A stretch of DNA of 44,234 nt from an uncultured bacterium (GTDB lineage: Bacteria > UBP6 > UBA1177): positions 1-44,234 of the forward strand of contig CAJOFY010000037.1 in assembly GCA_905233945.1 (NCBI GenBank), read 5' to 3'. The translations under genes were made by a program, and so were the position numbers. The notes under the pieces are model-generated. The model had not been told where the DNA came from and did no database searches. It saw only the letters and a program-made list of their open reading frames with translations. Of this stretch, positions 15,607 through 24,033 are shown piece after piece (within the stretch, counting starts at the first letter, position 1; each line of letters starts with the position of its first letter).

Positions 15607-16833
15607 ATGCAGGACAAAAAATCGGTCGCTATTCTCTGCTCGGGCGGTCCCGCGCCTGGCATAAACACTGTCGTCTGCTCGATCGCCAAAGTTTTTCTGA
15701 AGGCGCACTATCGCGTAATCGGTATAAACTACGGCACGAAGACACTTTTTACAGACAAAGTCGATACAGTCGAGATTGATTTCGACCTTGCCGACCACTA
15801 CTTCAACCGCGGCGGATCGTTCCTTAAAATGAGCCGCTACAAACCGAAAGACAGCGAGTTCAAGCCCGATTTTTTCATCAAGAACAATGTCGAACTGCTT
15901 GTCACGATTGGCGGCGACGATACTGCTTCAACTGCGAACAGGATCACAAAATATTTGAACGAAAAGAATCTTCCCGTCCGCAACATCCACGTTCCGAAAA
16001 CGATCGACAACGACCTTCCGCTGCCTGAAAGACTTCCCACTTTCGGTTATCAGTCGGCTAAAAACGAAGGTGTCAGGATCGCGACGACGATATATGAAGA
16101 CGCAAGAACGAGCGGAAACTGGTTCGTAGTCTCTTCAATGGGACGCGAGGCGGGTCACCTTGCTTTCGGAATCGGCTCTGCCTGCCACTATCCGATGATA
16201 ATCATCCCCGAAATGTTCAAAAACGTCGAAGTCACCTTTGACAGGATCATAAGAATGATGATCTCCTCAATCGTAAAAAGGAAAATCTACGGTATGGATT
16301 ACGGCGCGATCATGATCAGCGAAGGCGTTTTCCACTTCATGTCAGATGAAGAGATCATCGGATCCGGGATCAAATTTTCCTTCGATGAACACGGACATCC
16401 AGAACTCGGAAACGTTTCGAAAGCACATATATTCAACGTTCTCCTCAACGAAGAACTCACAAAACTCGGCCTCAAGGTCAAATGCAGACCGACTGAGATC
16501 GGCTATGAAGTCCGCTGCTGTCCTCCGTGCGCTTTTGACCTAAAATACTGCACGCTGCTCGGTTTCGGCGTAAAAGAACTTTTCGACCGCGGCGTTTCGG
16601 GCTGCATCGTTGTCTGCCACAACGACGGAACAGTTTCTCCGCTCTATCTTGAAGATGTTGAAGATCCCAAAACCGGCAAAATCAAACCGCGTCTTGTCGA
16701 TACCGAAGCCGACGACTACAAAATGCTTGTCGAAAACTTCCACTACATCGATGAAGACGACTACGAAAAAGCCTCGAAATGGCTCAAAAATCCGCAGCTT
16801 TACAACATAAGACACATTCTTAACGAAAAATAG
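15607..16833 (+). CDS. 6-phosphofructokinase, pyrophosphate-dependent type
   Basis: 408 residues. The motifs are those of the PFK superfamily: CSGGPAPGIN at the N-terminus, TIGGDDTAS with GGDD at 102-105, PKTIDNDLP with Lys131, and MGREAGHLA. In ATP-PFKs the second motif is GGDG; the GGDD plus PKTIDND pair is the hallmark of PPi-dependent enzymes, which catalyse a reversible step between fructose 6-phosphate and the 1,6-bisphosphate. That suits an energy-limited anaerobe. A GAGGTG ribosome site lies ahead of the ATG. It is likely the last gene of the rightward cluster. Confidence 0.85.
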   Translation: MQDKKSVAILCSGGPAPGINTVVCSIAKVFLKAHYRVIGINYGTKTLFTDKVDTVEIDFDLADHYFNRGGSFLKMSRYKPKDSEFKPDFFIKNNVELLVTIGGDDTASTANRITKYLNEKNLPVRNIHVPKTIDNDLPLPERLPTFGYQSAKNEGVRIATTIYEDARTSGNWFVVSSMGREAGHLAFGIGSACHYPMIIIPEMFKNVEVTFDRIIRMMISSIVKRKIYGMDYGAIMISEGVFHFMSDEEIIGSGIKFSFDEHGHPELGNVSKAHIFNVLLNEELTKLGLKVKCRPTEIGYEVRCCPPCAFDLKYCTLLGFGVKELFDRGVSGCIVVCHNDGTVSPLYLEDVEDPKTGKIKPRLVDTEADDYKMLVENFHYIDEDDYEKASKWLKNPQLYNIRHILNEK

Positions 16834-16877
16834 CCGGAAATTTTCAGGAACAAACTTATCCCCATTCCCAGTTAAAT

Positions 16878-17139
16878 TCAACGCAAAATATCGCGGATTA
16901 TGAGATTCAGATGAGCGCACTGCGTGTCCGTCAGGCCGGCCGTATCCAGCGAGCGGCGGTTGTCGCGTTCCAGCAGAAAATCGGTTGAAACACCGAACAA
17001 ATCGGCAAGTTTAACAAGCATTTCGATTGACGGCATAATATTGTTGTTTTCCCAGTTTGAGATTGCCTGTTTCGAAACATGGAGTCACCTGACTGAAATT
17101 GTGAGCCTCACGCAACTGCTTTACCCTGTCTCCGAACAT
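16878..17139 (-). pseudogene. Xre-family regulator, small internal deletion and frameshift
   Basis: Starts at ATG 17139 (GAGAGG upstream) with MFGDRVKQLREAHNFSQV, the first HTH helices. The frame then breaks near 17080. In the shifted frame the rest of a standard Xre domain continues: HVSKQAISNWENNNIMPSIE, MLVKLADLFGVSTDFLLER, and a tail ending at 16878. About six residues of the turn region appear lost. Operator-like dyads upstream (17182-17286) suggest it once regulated itself. Confidence 0.75.
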
Positions 17140-17181
17140 ATCGCACCTCTCATTGCACGCAACCCCCAAACCTCTCCAAGC

Positions 17182-17286
17182 TTCCAAATTGGAATCTTGA
17201 AGTCACAAATTGCGACTTCAAGTTGAGGCAGTTTATTCCATTTTGGAATATACTTGAGGAATCTTCAGTTAGTTCCATTTTGGAAC
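17182..17286. promoter_or_regulatory. three TTCCA-N3-TGGAA dyads
   Basis: TTCCAAATTGGAA (17182-17194), TTCCATTTTGGAA (17236-17248) and TTCCATTTTGGAA (17273-17285). The last two are identical and 37 bp apart. They lie upstream of the broken Xre gene and just beyond the 3' end of the 103-residue gene; they look like operators for the lost regulator or a relative. Confidence 0.6.
17196..17222. repeat. 9-bp inverted repeat between operator dyads
   Basis: CTTGAAGTC (17196-17204) and GACTTCAAG (17214-17222) are perfect arms around ACAAATTGC. There is no T-run. It could be a binding site or a repeat relic; the ACTTCAAGTTG word is also seen at 10713-10723. Confidence 0.5.
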
Positions 17287-17299
17287 ATACTGCCGGTTC

Positions 17300-17611
17300 T
17301 CATTCATCTTCTTCAATATTTTCATCCTGAAGCATCTTCAGATCTTCTTCAAACATATTTTTGTGAGATTCATACTCTTCAGGAACAACAGCTTTCAGGT
17401 ATTGCAGATAATTCCGGTAATCTTCTTCCGCATACTCTCCGCCGAATCCACAAAGAGCGTAACTATCAAGAATATCGATGTTGCGCTCGTGCCTGAACAT
17501 CAGACGATAAAGCATGGCGACGGCACTGTCTTCCTGCTGGGAACAAAGAGCATTTAAATCCCTGATCGAGTTGATAAAATCTTCCGAAAGTTCTAATTTT
17601 TTGTCATCCAT
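17300..17611 (-). CDS. acidic 103-residue protein of unknown function
   Basis: Begins 17 bp after the stop of the ORF6N gene with AAGGTG ahead of its ATG, so the two are probably co-transcribed. Predicted mostly helical and acidic (LELSEDFINSIRDLNALCSQ, YLQYLKAVVPEEYESHKNMF, then a Glu/Asp-rich end). No signal peptide, membrane segment or known motif. It may be an accessory partner of the ORF6N protein; I do not recognise a family. Confidence 0.65.
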   Translation of the reverse strand: MDDKKLELSEDFINSIRDLNALCSQQEDSAVAMLYRLMFRHERNIDILDSYALCGFGGEYAEEDYRNYLQYLKAVVPEEYESHKNMFEEDLKMLQDENIEEDE

Positions 17612-17628
17612 TTTTCACCTTACTATTG

Positions 17629-18639
17629 TCACAAGACAAGTTCTTGATTTTTAAGCAATTTATCAACCAGCGGTTTGTAAGCAACTTTATCCGTGATCGT
17701 TGAAATCGTGCAGACTCTTTTTCCGGCATCTTTTGACGATGCGCCGCAGTGATAAATTTTCTCATTTTTGGTGTCAAAATCGAGAATGATGTATCTGTCA
17801 TGAAAAATGCCGCCAGTTGTTTTGAAAGAGATATTAATATCTGGATATTCCTTAATAAAATCGAATAGTTCCTTCTTATGCAAGCCATGATTCAGATTAT
17901 CGGAAAATATCGTGATTTTCATACTTTTCGGCACTGATTTCAGCAAAACAAGCGTTTTGAGACTGATATAGTTGTCAATCACAAAAATTGTTTTTTTGGC
18001 CTCTGCATAAATCTGCTGGTATGCAAGATCGGCTTCAACAGATTTGCCATTCAGAAAGAGAAAATCCTTTTTCATCTCATGAGAACTGAAATCTTCAATG
18101 ATTTTTACAACATCATCTTTGGTCGCCATATTTTCTTTAATTTTGGCAATATCTTTTGTGTTTTCTGCAATGTTATTTGTATTCTGAGAAGTCTGAATCG
18201 CGAGATGTGCCACATCGTCATAACCGATTAGATGCTCACGCTCGATAATGTAATCCTTCATAGTTTTGAAAAGCCGGATCAGTATCTTGCTTTGTTTTAT
18301 TGCCAAATCGCCATGTAGAACGGTCATCAGCATATAAATTCCCTGTTCGGTGAAAGCGTATGGAAGATATTTTACATTGCTGCCGCGTCCTGTGTTCAAG
18401 GTCGAAATTTTCGACCTTGAACATAATGATGAGATTATTTCCAATTCCTCCCAAGTCACCTGAAACTTGAAATCATCGTCAAATTTCTCAATATTATTTT
18501 TGACTTGTTCATTAAAACGCTTGGTTGTATAACCATAAATTGCAGCCAAATCAAAGTCGAGCATCACCTGTTTTCCACGAATCGTGTAAATTTTTGTTCT
18601 CAAATCATTTTCATCATGAATTATAATCTCATTTTCCAT
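17629..18639 (-). CDS. ORF6N-domain protein with PLD-like C-terminus
   Basis: 336 residues from ATG 18639 (GAGGT upstream). Residues 1-95 form the ORF6N DNA-binding domain of phage and mobile elements (IYTIRGKQVMLDFDLAAIYG, YLPYAFTEQGIYMLMTVL). A helical coiled middle (HLAIQTSQNTNNIAENTKDI, AKIKENMATKDDVVKIIEDF) follows. The C-terminal ~130 residues look like a diverged phospholipase-D fold: IFVIDNYISLKTLVLLKSV, FHDRYIILDF resembling the HxKx4D motif with Arg for Lys, and YHCGASSKDAGKR. It may be a DNA-binding protein with a degenerate nuclease-like domain. A broken paralogue lies at 2429-3057. The promoter is near-perfect (18676-18703). Confidence 0.75.
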   Translation of the reverse strand: MENEIIIHDENDLRTKIYTIRGKQVMLDFDLAAIYGYTTKRFNEQVKNNIEKFDDDFKFQVTWEELEIISSLCSRSKISTLNTGRGSNVKYLPYAFTEQGIYMLMTVLHGDLAIKQSKILIRLFKTMKDYIIEREHLIGYDDVAHLAIQTSQNTNNIAENTKDIAKIKENMATKDDVVKIIEDFSSHEMKKDFLFLNGKSVEADLAYQQIYAEAKKTIFVIDNYISLKTLVLLKSVPKSMKITIFSDNLNHGLHKKELFDFIKEYPDINISFKTTGGIFHDRYIILDFDTKNEKIYHCGASSKDAGKRVCTISTITDKVAYKPLVDKLLKNQELVL

Positions 18640-18675
18640 AAAAACCTCAAAAAACAAGTGAATAACCAAAATACA

Positions 18676-18703
18676 ATTATAAATATTATCAAATCTATGT
18701 CAA
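18676..18703 (-). promoter_or_regulatory. consensus promoter of the ORF6N operon
   Basis: Minus strand TTGACA (18698-18703), 16-bp spacer, TATAAT (18676-18681): both hexamers are exact consensus. The upstream ATTATATTAAATTTTATTGA is shared with the broken paralogue at about 3116-3135. Confidence 0.7.
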
Positions 18704-18754
18704 TAAAATTTAATATAATAATAGATTTATTCAAACAAATAAAACTTCCAAGGC

Positions 18755-18781
18755 AAAAAAAAGCCCCGGCGGACCGGGGCT
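18755..18781 (-). terminator. Rho-independent terminator of the hydrogenase operon
   Basis: Stem AGCCCCGG / CCGGGGCT with a CGGA loop (18762-18781) and, in leftward transcription, a run of seven or more U from 18755-18761. It lies 25 bp past the hydA stop. Confidence 0.88.
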
Positions 18782-18806
18782 GTAAAGTGGATCAAGCTTG
18801 AATCAA

Positions 18807-20585
18807 CTACTTGACTTCTTCGATCTTTACGCTCTTGTCAATGTAGTGAGTATGAAGCTGTTCGTGTGCGAGATGGCTGTTCGGCTCACCGTAGTACTCT
18901 TTGTAGATCGCGATGATGTCCGGGTTCTCGTGAGACTTTCTGATCGGTTTGCCAGCGTCTTCACGATAGGTAGCTTCCATACGTTTAGCGATGATCTCGC
19001 CGTTGCCGTGATGGTAGGGCTGACCTGCGCCGCCGATGCAGCCGCCTGTGCAAGCCATGACTTCGATGAAGTGATAGCCGTTCGGGTTGCCTGCGCGGAC
19101 TTCTTCCATGAGTTTGCGTGCGTTGCCGAGGCCGTAGCATACAGCGACTTTAACAGGAAGACCGTCAACGTCGATGACAGCTTCTTTGAGGCCTTCAAGA
19201 CCACGGACTTCCATGAAGTCAACTTTCGGAAGGGTCTTGCCGGTATGAACTTCGTAAGCGGTACGAAGAGCAGCTTCCATAACGCCGCCTGTTGCTCCGA
19301 AGATAACAGCTGCACCTGTGGACTGTCCGAGCGGAGAATCGAAATCCTCTTCCGGAAGTTCTTTGAGGTCGATGTTGTACTGTTTGATCATGTGAGCGAG
19401 CTCGCGTGTTGTCAACGAGAAATCAACATCCTGATCTTTGCCGTTTCCGAGTTCAGGACGTGCGACTTCGCTCTTCTTAGCGAGACACGGCATGATGGAA
19501 ACAACGACCATATCTTCACGTTTTACGCCGATTTTGTTAGCGAAGTAGTTCTTTGCGACTGCGCCGAACATACCCTGCGGAGATTTAGCGGTTGACGGGT
19601 AGTCAAGAAGATCCGGGAAATTCTTCTCATAGAATGTTACCCATGCCGGGCAGCATGATGTGAAGAGCGGAAGTTTGACATCCTTGTCACCAGCGAGGAA
19701 TTTCTTTACACGGCCGAGGAACTCAGTTCCTTCTTCCATGATGGTAAGGTCAGCGGACCAGTCGGTATCGAATACATAGTTGAAGCCGAGTCTTCTCAAA
19801 GCTGCAGCCATTTTGCCGGTAACGATCGTTCCGGGTTCCATGCCGAACTCTTCGCCGAGAGCGACTCTGACTGCCGGAGCTGTCTGAACGACAACTGTCT
19901 TGGTCGGGTCGTTGAGAGCTTTTACTACATCGCCGATGTTGTCAACGAGTGTAAGAGCACCTACCGGGCAAACCTGAACGCACTGTCCGCAGTTTACACA
20001 TGAGGATTCGCCGAGAGCAGCTTCGAATGCCGGAGCAACGACTGCCGGGAAACCGCGGTGAACAGCCGAAAGAGCACCGACGCTCTGGATGTTCGAGCAC
20101 ATCGATTCGCAGCGGCGGCACATGATGCATTTGTCTACATCACGGTAAACCGAAAGGGTGCTGTCCTTTTTGTATGTCGACTGGATGCCTTTGAACGGGA
20201 TCTCGCGGATGCCGAGTGTTGCTGCGAGGCTCTGGAGTTCGCAGTCACCCGATTTCGCGCACTGGAGACAATCATTCGGATGGTCGGAAAGAAGAAGTTC
20301 TACGATTGTCTTTCTTGCGTTGAGAACTCTTGCGGATGTCGTTTTGATGACCATACCGTCTCTAACGTCCGTAGCACAAGCGGGAACGAGGTTTCCTTTT
20401 CCGCCTTCCATTTCGACGACACAGACACGGCAGGAAGCGGGCTTGTTTACAAAGTTGATCGGTTTAAGATTCATGTGGCAGAGCGTCGGGATTTTGATGC
20501 CGTTTCTTTTTGCGGCTTCAAGAACCGTTATTCCGTTCTCGACTTCGTAAACTCTACCGTCGATTGTAATTTTTATCATATCCAT
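18807..20585 (-). CDS. hydA: [FeFe] hydrogenase catalytic subunit HydA (NAD-linked, multimeric)
   Basis: 592 residues. Catalyses reversible H2 formation at the H-cluster. The N-terminus has a plant-type 2Fe-2S domain (Cys36, 52, 55, 70), then the HPNDCLQCAKSGDC His/Cys cluster (102-115) and two 4Fe-4S motifs (CIMCRRCESMC at 153-163, CVNCGQCVQVC at 196-206). All three H-cluster signatures are intact: TSCCPAW (309-315), MPCLAKKSE (365-373) and MACTGGCIGGAGQP (510-523). The C-terminal small-subunit domain ends around EYYGEPNSHLAHEQLHTHY. It is the last gene of the operon, 15 bp after the NuoF-like subunit. The make-up fits NAD(P)-linked, possibly electron-bifurcating, group A enzymes. Maturation genes hydE/F/G are not in the window. 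Confidence 0.93.
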   Translation of the reverse strand: MDMIKITIDGRVYEVENGITVLEAAKRNGIKIPTLCHMNLKPINFVNKPASCRVCVVEMEGGKGNLVPACATDVRDGMVIKTTSARVLNARKTIVELLLSDHPNDCLQCAKSGDCELQSLAATLGIREIPFKGIQSTYKKDSTLSVYRDVDKCIMCRRCESMCSNIQSVGALSAVHRGFPAVVAPAFEAALGESSCVNCGQCVQVCPVGALTLVDNIGDVVKALNDPTKTVVVQTAPAVRVALGEEFGMEPGTIVTGKMAAALRRLGFNYVFDTDWSADLTIMEEGTEFLGRVKKFLAGDKDVKLPLFTSCCPAWVTFYEKNFPDLLDYPSTAKSPQGMFGAVAKNYFANKIGVKREDMVVVSIMPCLAKKSEVARPELGNGKDQDVDFSLTTRELAHMIKQYNIDLKELPEEDFDSPLGQSTGAAVIFGATGGVMEAALRTAYEVHTGKTLPKVDFMEVRGLEGLKEAVIDVDGLPVKVAVCYGLGNARKLMEEVRAGNPNGYHFIEVMACTGGCIGGAGQPYHHGNGEIIAKRMEATYREDAGKPIRKSHENPDIIAIYKEYYGEPNSHLAHEQLHTHYIDKSVKIEEVK

Positions 20586-20600
20586 GTGTTTCTCCTTTGC

Positions 20601-22397
20601 CTACTGTTTGCTAATTGCGCCAAATTTACATGTATCGATGCAGGTTCCGCATTTGATACATTTTTCCTGGTCGATCGTCTGAGGCTGTTTTACAACGCCG
20701 GTAATTGCGTTGACCGGGCATTTTCTTGCGCATGCCGTGCAGCCTATGCACTTCTCAGGATTGATGACATAGCTGAGAAGGTCTTTGCACTGTCCAGCCG
20801 GGCATTTTTTGTCTTTTACGTGAGCAAGATACTCATCGTAGAAGTTGTCAAGAGTCGAGATAACAGGGTTCGGAGCCGTCTGGCCAAGTCCGCAGAGAGC
20901 GGTGTCTTTGATGACGTTTGCAAGATTCTTGAGGGTATCAAGATCTTCCATAGTTCCGTTGCCTTTGATTATCTTGTCGAGGATCTCGTTCATTCTCTTG
21001 TTGCCGACACGGCACGGAGTGCATTTGCCGCAGGATTCGTCGACTGTGAAGTCGAGGTAGAATTTTGCGATCGAAACCATGCAGTTGTCTTCGTCCATGA
21101 CGATCATACCGCCGGAACCCATGATCGATTTAGCCGCAGCAAGGCTCTCGTAGTCAACCGGAGTGTCAAGGTGTTTTTCTGTCAGGCAGCCGCCCGAAGG
21201 TCCGCCGGTCTGAACAGCTTTGAATTTTTTGCCGCCTTTGATTCCGCCGCCGATTTCATAAATGATCTCGCGGAGAGTCGTTCCCATCGGAACTTCGATA
21301 AGACCGACGTTGTTGATCTTGCCGGCAAGCGCGAAAACCTTCGTACCTTTCGATTTTTCGGTTCCGATCTTGCTGAACCAGTCAGCGCCCTTGAGGTAGA
21401 TGACAGGAACGTTAGCGAAAGTTTCGACGTTGTTTACGTTGGAGGGCATTCCGTTGTAGCCTTTTACAGCCGGGAACGGAGGTTTGATCGTCGGTTCGCC
21501 TCTCTGGCCTTCCATCGAGTGGATAAGAGCTGTTTCTTCGCCGCATACGAATGCGCCTGCGCCGTATCTGAGCTCGATGTCGAACTCGAAACCGGTTCCC
21601 ATGATGTCTTTGCCGAGAAGACCGTATTCACGAGCCTGGTCGATAGCGATCTGAAGTCTTCTGATTGCAAGCGGATATTCAGCTCTGATGTAAACAAGAC
21701 CTTTCGTTGCGCCGATGCAGTATCCGCAGATAGCCATAGCTTCGATGATCGAGTGCGGGTCACCTTCGAGTATCGATCTGTCCATGAATGCACCCGGGTC
21801 ACCTTCGTCAGCGTTGCAGATGACGTATTTCTGTTCAGCGTTCGGAACGAGTGTTCTTGCAAGTTCCCATTTTTTGCCGGTCGGGAAGCCTGCGCCGCCT
21901 CTGCCGCGGAGACCTGACTTTTTCATTTCTTCGATAGCCTGTTCCGGAGTCATTTCGGAAAGGACTTTACCGAGAGCAGCGTAACCGTCTCTTGCGATGT
22001 ATTCACGGATGTCTTCGGGGTTGATGAAACCGCAGTTTCTAAGAGCGACTCTCATCTGTTTCTTGTAGAAACCCATGTGTTTCGAGTCGGAAATGTGAGC
22101 GTTTGCTTTCGGGTCGGTGTAGAGAAGTCTCTCGACCTTTCTACCTTTAATAATATGTTCGTTGATGATGTTCTCGACATCTTCTTCCTTGACCTGAACG
22201 TAGAAGGTGTTGTCGGGAAGTATTTTAACGATGGGGCCTTTCTCGCAGAAGCCGAAGCAGCCTGTGGTGATGACCTGTACATCGTTGATGTTCTTTTCTT
22301 TAAGAACGGCTTCGAATTTTCTTACTATGCCTGCGCTGTTCGAAGCTTTGCAGCCTGTACCGCCGCAGCAGAGAATATGAAATCTGTAATGTGTCAT
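20601..22397 (-). CDS. hydB: NuoF-like NADH/FMN subunit of the hydrogenase
   Basis: 598 residues from ATG 22397 (GGGAG seven bases upstream; the TTG at 22403 is unlikely). An N-terminal thioredoxin-like 2Fe-2S domain (ILCCGGTGCKAS, TTGCFGFCEKGP) precedes the flavoprotein core: RGRGGAGFPTGKKWE and NADEGDPGAFMDR bind FMN and NADH. SCGKCTPCRVGNKR with a later CGLG Cys forms the NuoF-type 4Fe-4S site. The C-terminal ~60 residues are a two-cluster ferredoxin (CIGCTACARKCPVNAITG, CIKCGTCIDTCKFGAI). This is the diaphorase subunit that links NAD(H) to HydA, as in Thermotoga HydB and Desulfovibrio HndC. Confidence 0.92.
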   Translation of the reverse strand: MTHYRFHILCCGGTGCKASNSAGIVRKFEAVLKEKNINDVQVITTGCFGFCEKGPIVKILPDNTFYVQVKEEDVENIINEHIIKGRKVERLLYTDPKANAHISDSKHMGFYKKQMRVALRNCGFINPEDIREYIARDGYAALGKVLSEMTPEQAIEEMKKSGLRGRGGAGFPTGKKWELARTLVPNAEQKYVICNADEGDPGAFMDRSILEGDPHSIIEAMAICGYCIGATKGLVYIRAEYPLAIRRLQIAIDQAREYGLLGKDIMGTGFEFDIELRYGAGAFVCGEETALIHSMEGQRGEPTIKPPFPAVKGYNGMPSNVNNVETFANVPVIYLKGADWFSKIGTEKSKGTKVFALAGKINNVGLIEVPMGTTLREIIYEIGGGIKGGKKFKAVQTGGPSGGCLTEKHLDTPVDYESLAAAKSIMGSGGMIVMDEDNCMVSIAKFYLDFTVDESCGKCTPCRVGNKRMNEILDKIIKGNGTMEDLDTLKNLANVIKDTALCGLGQTAPNPVISTLDNFYDEYLAHVKDKKCPAGQCKDLLSYVINPEKCIGCTACARKCPVNAITGVVKQPQTIDQEKCIKCGTCIDTCKFGAISKQ

Positions 22398-22409
22398 GCT
22401 CAAACTCCC

Positions 22410-22799
22410 TTATTTAACCGTTTCGTAATTAACCGGGATGATACCTTCTACGAGCTCGCCGTTCTTGATGTATTTTTCAAGAATTTCGCTAGCTTTTTCG
22501 ACATTTACATGACCGAAAACGATAGGATCTTTGCCGGGAAGTTTAACTTCGATCGTCGGTTCTGCATAGCAGTATCCCATGCAGCCTGTCTGGGTTACAA
22601 CCGCCTTGATTCCCTGTTTGTCGAGTTCTTCAAGGTAGAAATCCATAACTTCTTTTGCGCCGCTTGCGATTCCGCATGTAGCCATAGCGACTTTGATCTG
22701 GATAAGGGAATCGACATTGTCTCCGTTCTCTCTGAGAGAAACGGTGTTTTTGAATTCCGAGCTCATTTTTTTGAGATCAGCAAGTGATTTTACTGCCAT
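22410..22799 (-). CDS. thioredoxin-like 2Fe-2S ferredoxin subunit (HndB-like)
   Basis: 129 residues. A helical N-terminal stretch precedes a small thioredoxin-fold ferredoxin: IKVAMATCGIASGAKEVMDF, then VVTQTGCMGYCYAEPTIEV. Only three of the usual four cluster cysteines are obvious, as in the HndB-type subunits that sit between NuoE- and NuoF-like genes. The downstream gene begins 12 bp after its stop and the upstream one ends 9 bp before its start, so all are one operon. Probable electron-transfer or structural subunit of the hydrogenase. Confidence 0.85.
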   Translation of the reverse strand: MAVKSLADLKKMSSEFKNTVSLRENGDNVDSLIQIKVAMATCGIASGAKEVMDFYLEELDKQGIKAVVTQTGCMGYCYAEPTIEVKLPGKDPIVFGHVNVEKASEILEKYIKNGELVEGIIPVNYETVK

Positions 22800-22808
22800 T
22801 TTACCCTC

Positions 22809-23288
22809 CTACTTTCTGTATTCGTCAAGGATTGCTTTAACCTGATTCGGCGTTACGCGCGGATAAACTTTTTCGCCGATCAAAATAACCGGAGCGAGAC
22901 CGCATGCGCCGACACATCTGAGGCAGTCAAGCGAGAAAAGACCGTCCGGGGTAACTTCGCCGGGCTTGATGCCAAGAATTCTTTCGACTTCGTGAAGGAT
23001 GCCTTCTGCGCCTCTGACGTAGCAAGCCGTTCCAAGGCAGATCGAAATCGGGTGTTTTCCCTTCGGAACCATTGTGAAGAACGAGTAGAATGAAACTACA
23101 CCGTAAACTTTTGCGACCGGAACTTTAAGCTCTTCCGCAATGACCATCTGGACTTCTGCCGGAAGGTAACCGATCTTTTCCTGAGTCTTTTTAAGGACAT
23201 TGATAAGCTGTCCTTTCTCGTAATTGAAAGATGCGCAAACTTCTTTGATTTCTTTCAAATACTGAGAATTGATTTTAATCGTTGCCAT
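22809..23288 (-). CDS. NuoE-like 2Fe-2S subunit of the hydrogenase
   Basis: 159 residues. Helical front (INVLKKTQEKIGYLPAEVQM) then thioredoxin-like 2Fe-2S domain with ICLGTACYVRGAEG and SLDCLRCVGACGLAP supplying the cluster ligands. Homologous to NuoE, Thermotoga HydC and HndA. It carries electrons between the flavin subunit and other clusters. First gene of the operon; AAGGAGG lies nine bases before the ATG, and a TTGACA promoter is at 23349-23378. Confidence 0.9.
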   Translation of the reverse strand: MATIKINSQYLKEIKEVCASFNYEKGQLINVLKKTQEKIGYLPAEVQMVIAEELKVPVAKVYGVVSFYSFFTMVPKGKHPISICLGTACYVRGAEGILHEVERILGIKPGEVTPDGLFSLDCLRCVGACGLAPVILIGEKVYPRVTPNQVKAILDEYRK

Positions 23289-23348
23289 ACTAACAAGCCT
23301 CCTTGTCTGAAAATAAAGAAACTCTCAATTACTAATAAACCGCGGCGA

Positions 23349-23378
23349 AACATACAACAATAAAAGGGCGGCTGTCAA
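23349..23378 (-). promoter_or_regulatory. promoter of the hydrogenase operon
   Basis: Minus strand TTGACA (23373-23378), 18-bp spacer, TATGTT (23349-23354), about 60 bp before the NuoE-like start. Confidence 0.6.
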
Positions 23379-23419
23379 CTTTAATTTTAAAAAATAATTT
23401 TGGTAATGAAATCAGCAAA

Positions 23420-23481
23420 TTGCCGCGCTTTCGACGTCACGTCGTTACGGCGTTTCGTCGTTACGGCGACACGCGCGGCAA
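23420..23481. repeat. inverted repeat enclosing a duplicated 13-mer
   Basis: TTGCCGCGC (23420-23428) and GCGCGGCAA (23473-23481) are perfect outer arms. Inside, CGTCGTTACGGCG occurs twice (23440-23452, 23456-23468). It sits just past the stop of the HATPase gene and before the hydrogenase promoter. It may act as that operon's terminator or be a small mobile palindrome; no clear U-run follows. Confidence 0.6.
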
Positions 23482-23487
23482 AAGACC

Positions 23488-24033
23488 TTAATCGACCCCG
23501 ATGTCTTTGAGATTTTCGTTGATCATTCCGATGAGATAGTTGATGACTTCGGGGCTCTGGATCGGCATTCCGTCAAGAGCCTCGTTGACTTCGTCGGTAT
23601 CGAAAACGTAGCTTTTTCCGTTTTTGGTGTGGGTGTAGACAAAGCGGATCTCGGGATTTGAAGCGACTGTCTGGACAAAAACCGCGGCGACGCTTCCCAG
23701 TATCGGCCTGTCGATGTGGTCGTGCTGCATCGTCGCCTTGATCACCGTGCCTACTCCGACTTCGGAAGTGATCTCAAGGTGTCCGCCACTCTGCTCCGCC
23801 GTGTGTTTGAAAAGAGGAACGCCCAGACCGACTTTGCGGGTCGTGCGGCTTGTCGTGAAGGGATCCGTCACCTTTGCCAGAAGTTCCGGCGACATCCCGC
23901 AGCCGTCGTCCTTGATTTCTATCGAATAGACATTTTTCACAGTGTCCTCGAAAATGTTGAGGTCGATCCTCTTCGCCTTTGCGCGGGTCGAATTCTGAAG
24001 AATATCGAGAATATGCAGCGCAAGTTCCTTCAT
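23488..24033 (-). CDS. HATPase (anti-sigma / histidine-kinase-like ATPase), hydrogenase-linked
   Basis: 181 residues. A GHKL ATPase domain alone, with no dimerisation or phosphoacceptor domain. N-box LHILDILQNSTRAKAKRIDL, G1-type KDDGCGMSPELLAKVTDPFT, then GLGVPLFKHTAEQSGGHLEI and GVGTVIKATM. The last ~70 residues form a family-specific tail (VAAVFVQTVASNPEIRFVYT). Such proteins are found beside NAD-linked [FeFe] hydrogenase operons in anaerobes with PHP and DRTGG genes, as here. A regulatory role (protein kinase or switch) is inferred. Overlaps the PHP gene by 4 nt, so translation is coupled. Confidence 0.82.
   Translation of the reverse strand: MKELALHILDILQNSTRAKAKRIDLNIFEDTVKNVYSIEIKDDGCGMSPELLAKVTDPFTTSRTTRKVGLGVPLFKHTAEQSGGHLEITSEVGVGTVIKATMQHDHIDRPILGSVAAVFVQTVASNPEIRFVYTHTKNGKSYVFDTDEVNEALDGMPIQSPEVINYLIGMINENLKDIGVD

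Noticed and set aside
16924-17226. Rightward 100-codon frame after pfk
   Set aside because: The opposite strand clearly carries an Xre gene in two frames, so this is a shadow.
20058-21917. A 619-codon rightward open frame opposite the hydrogenase genes
   Set aside because: It is the antisense of hydA/hydB, full of Cys, Phe and Asp runs mirrored from the true genes, with no ribosome site or family match.
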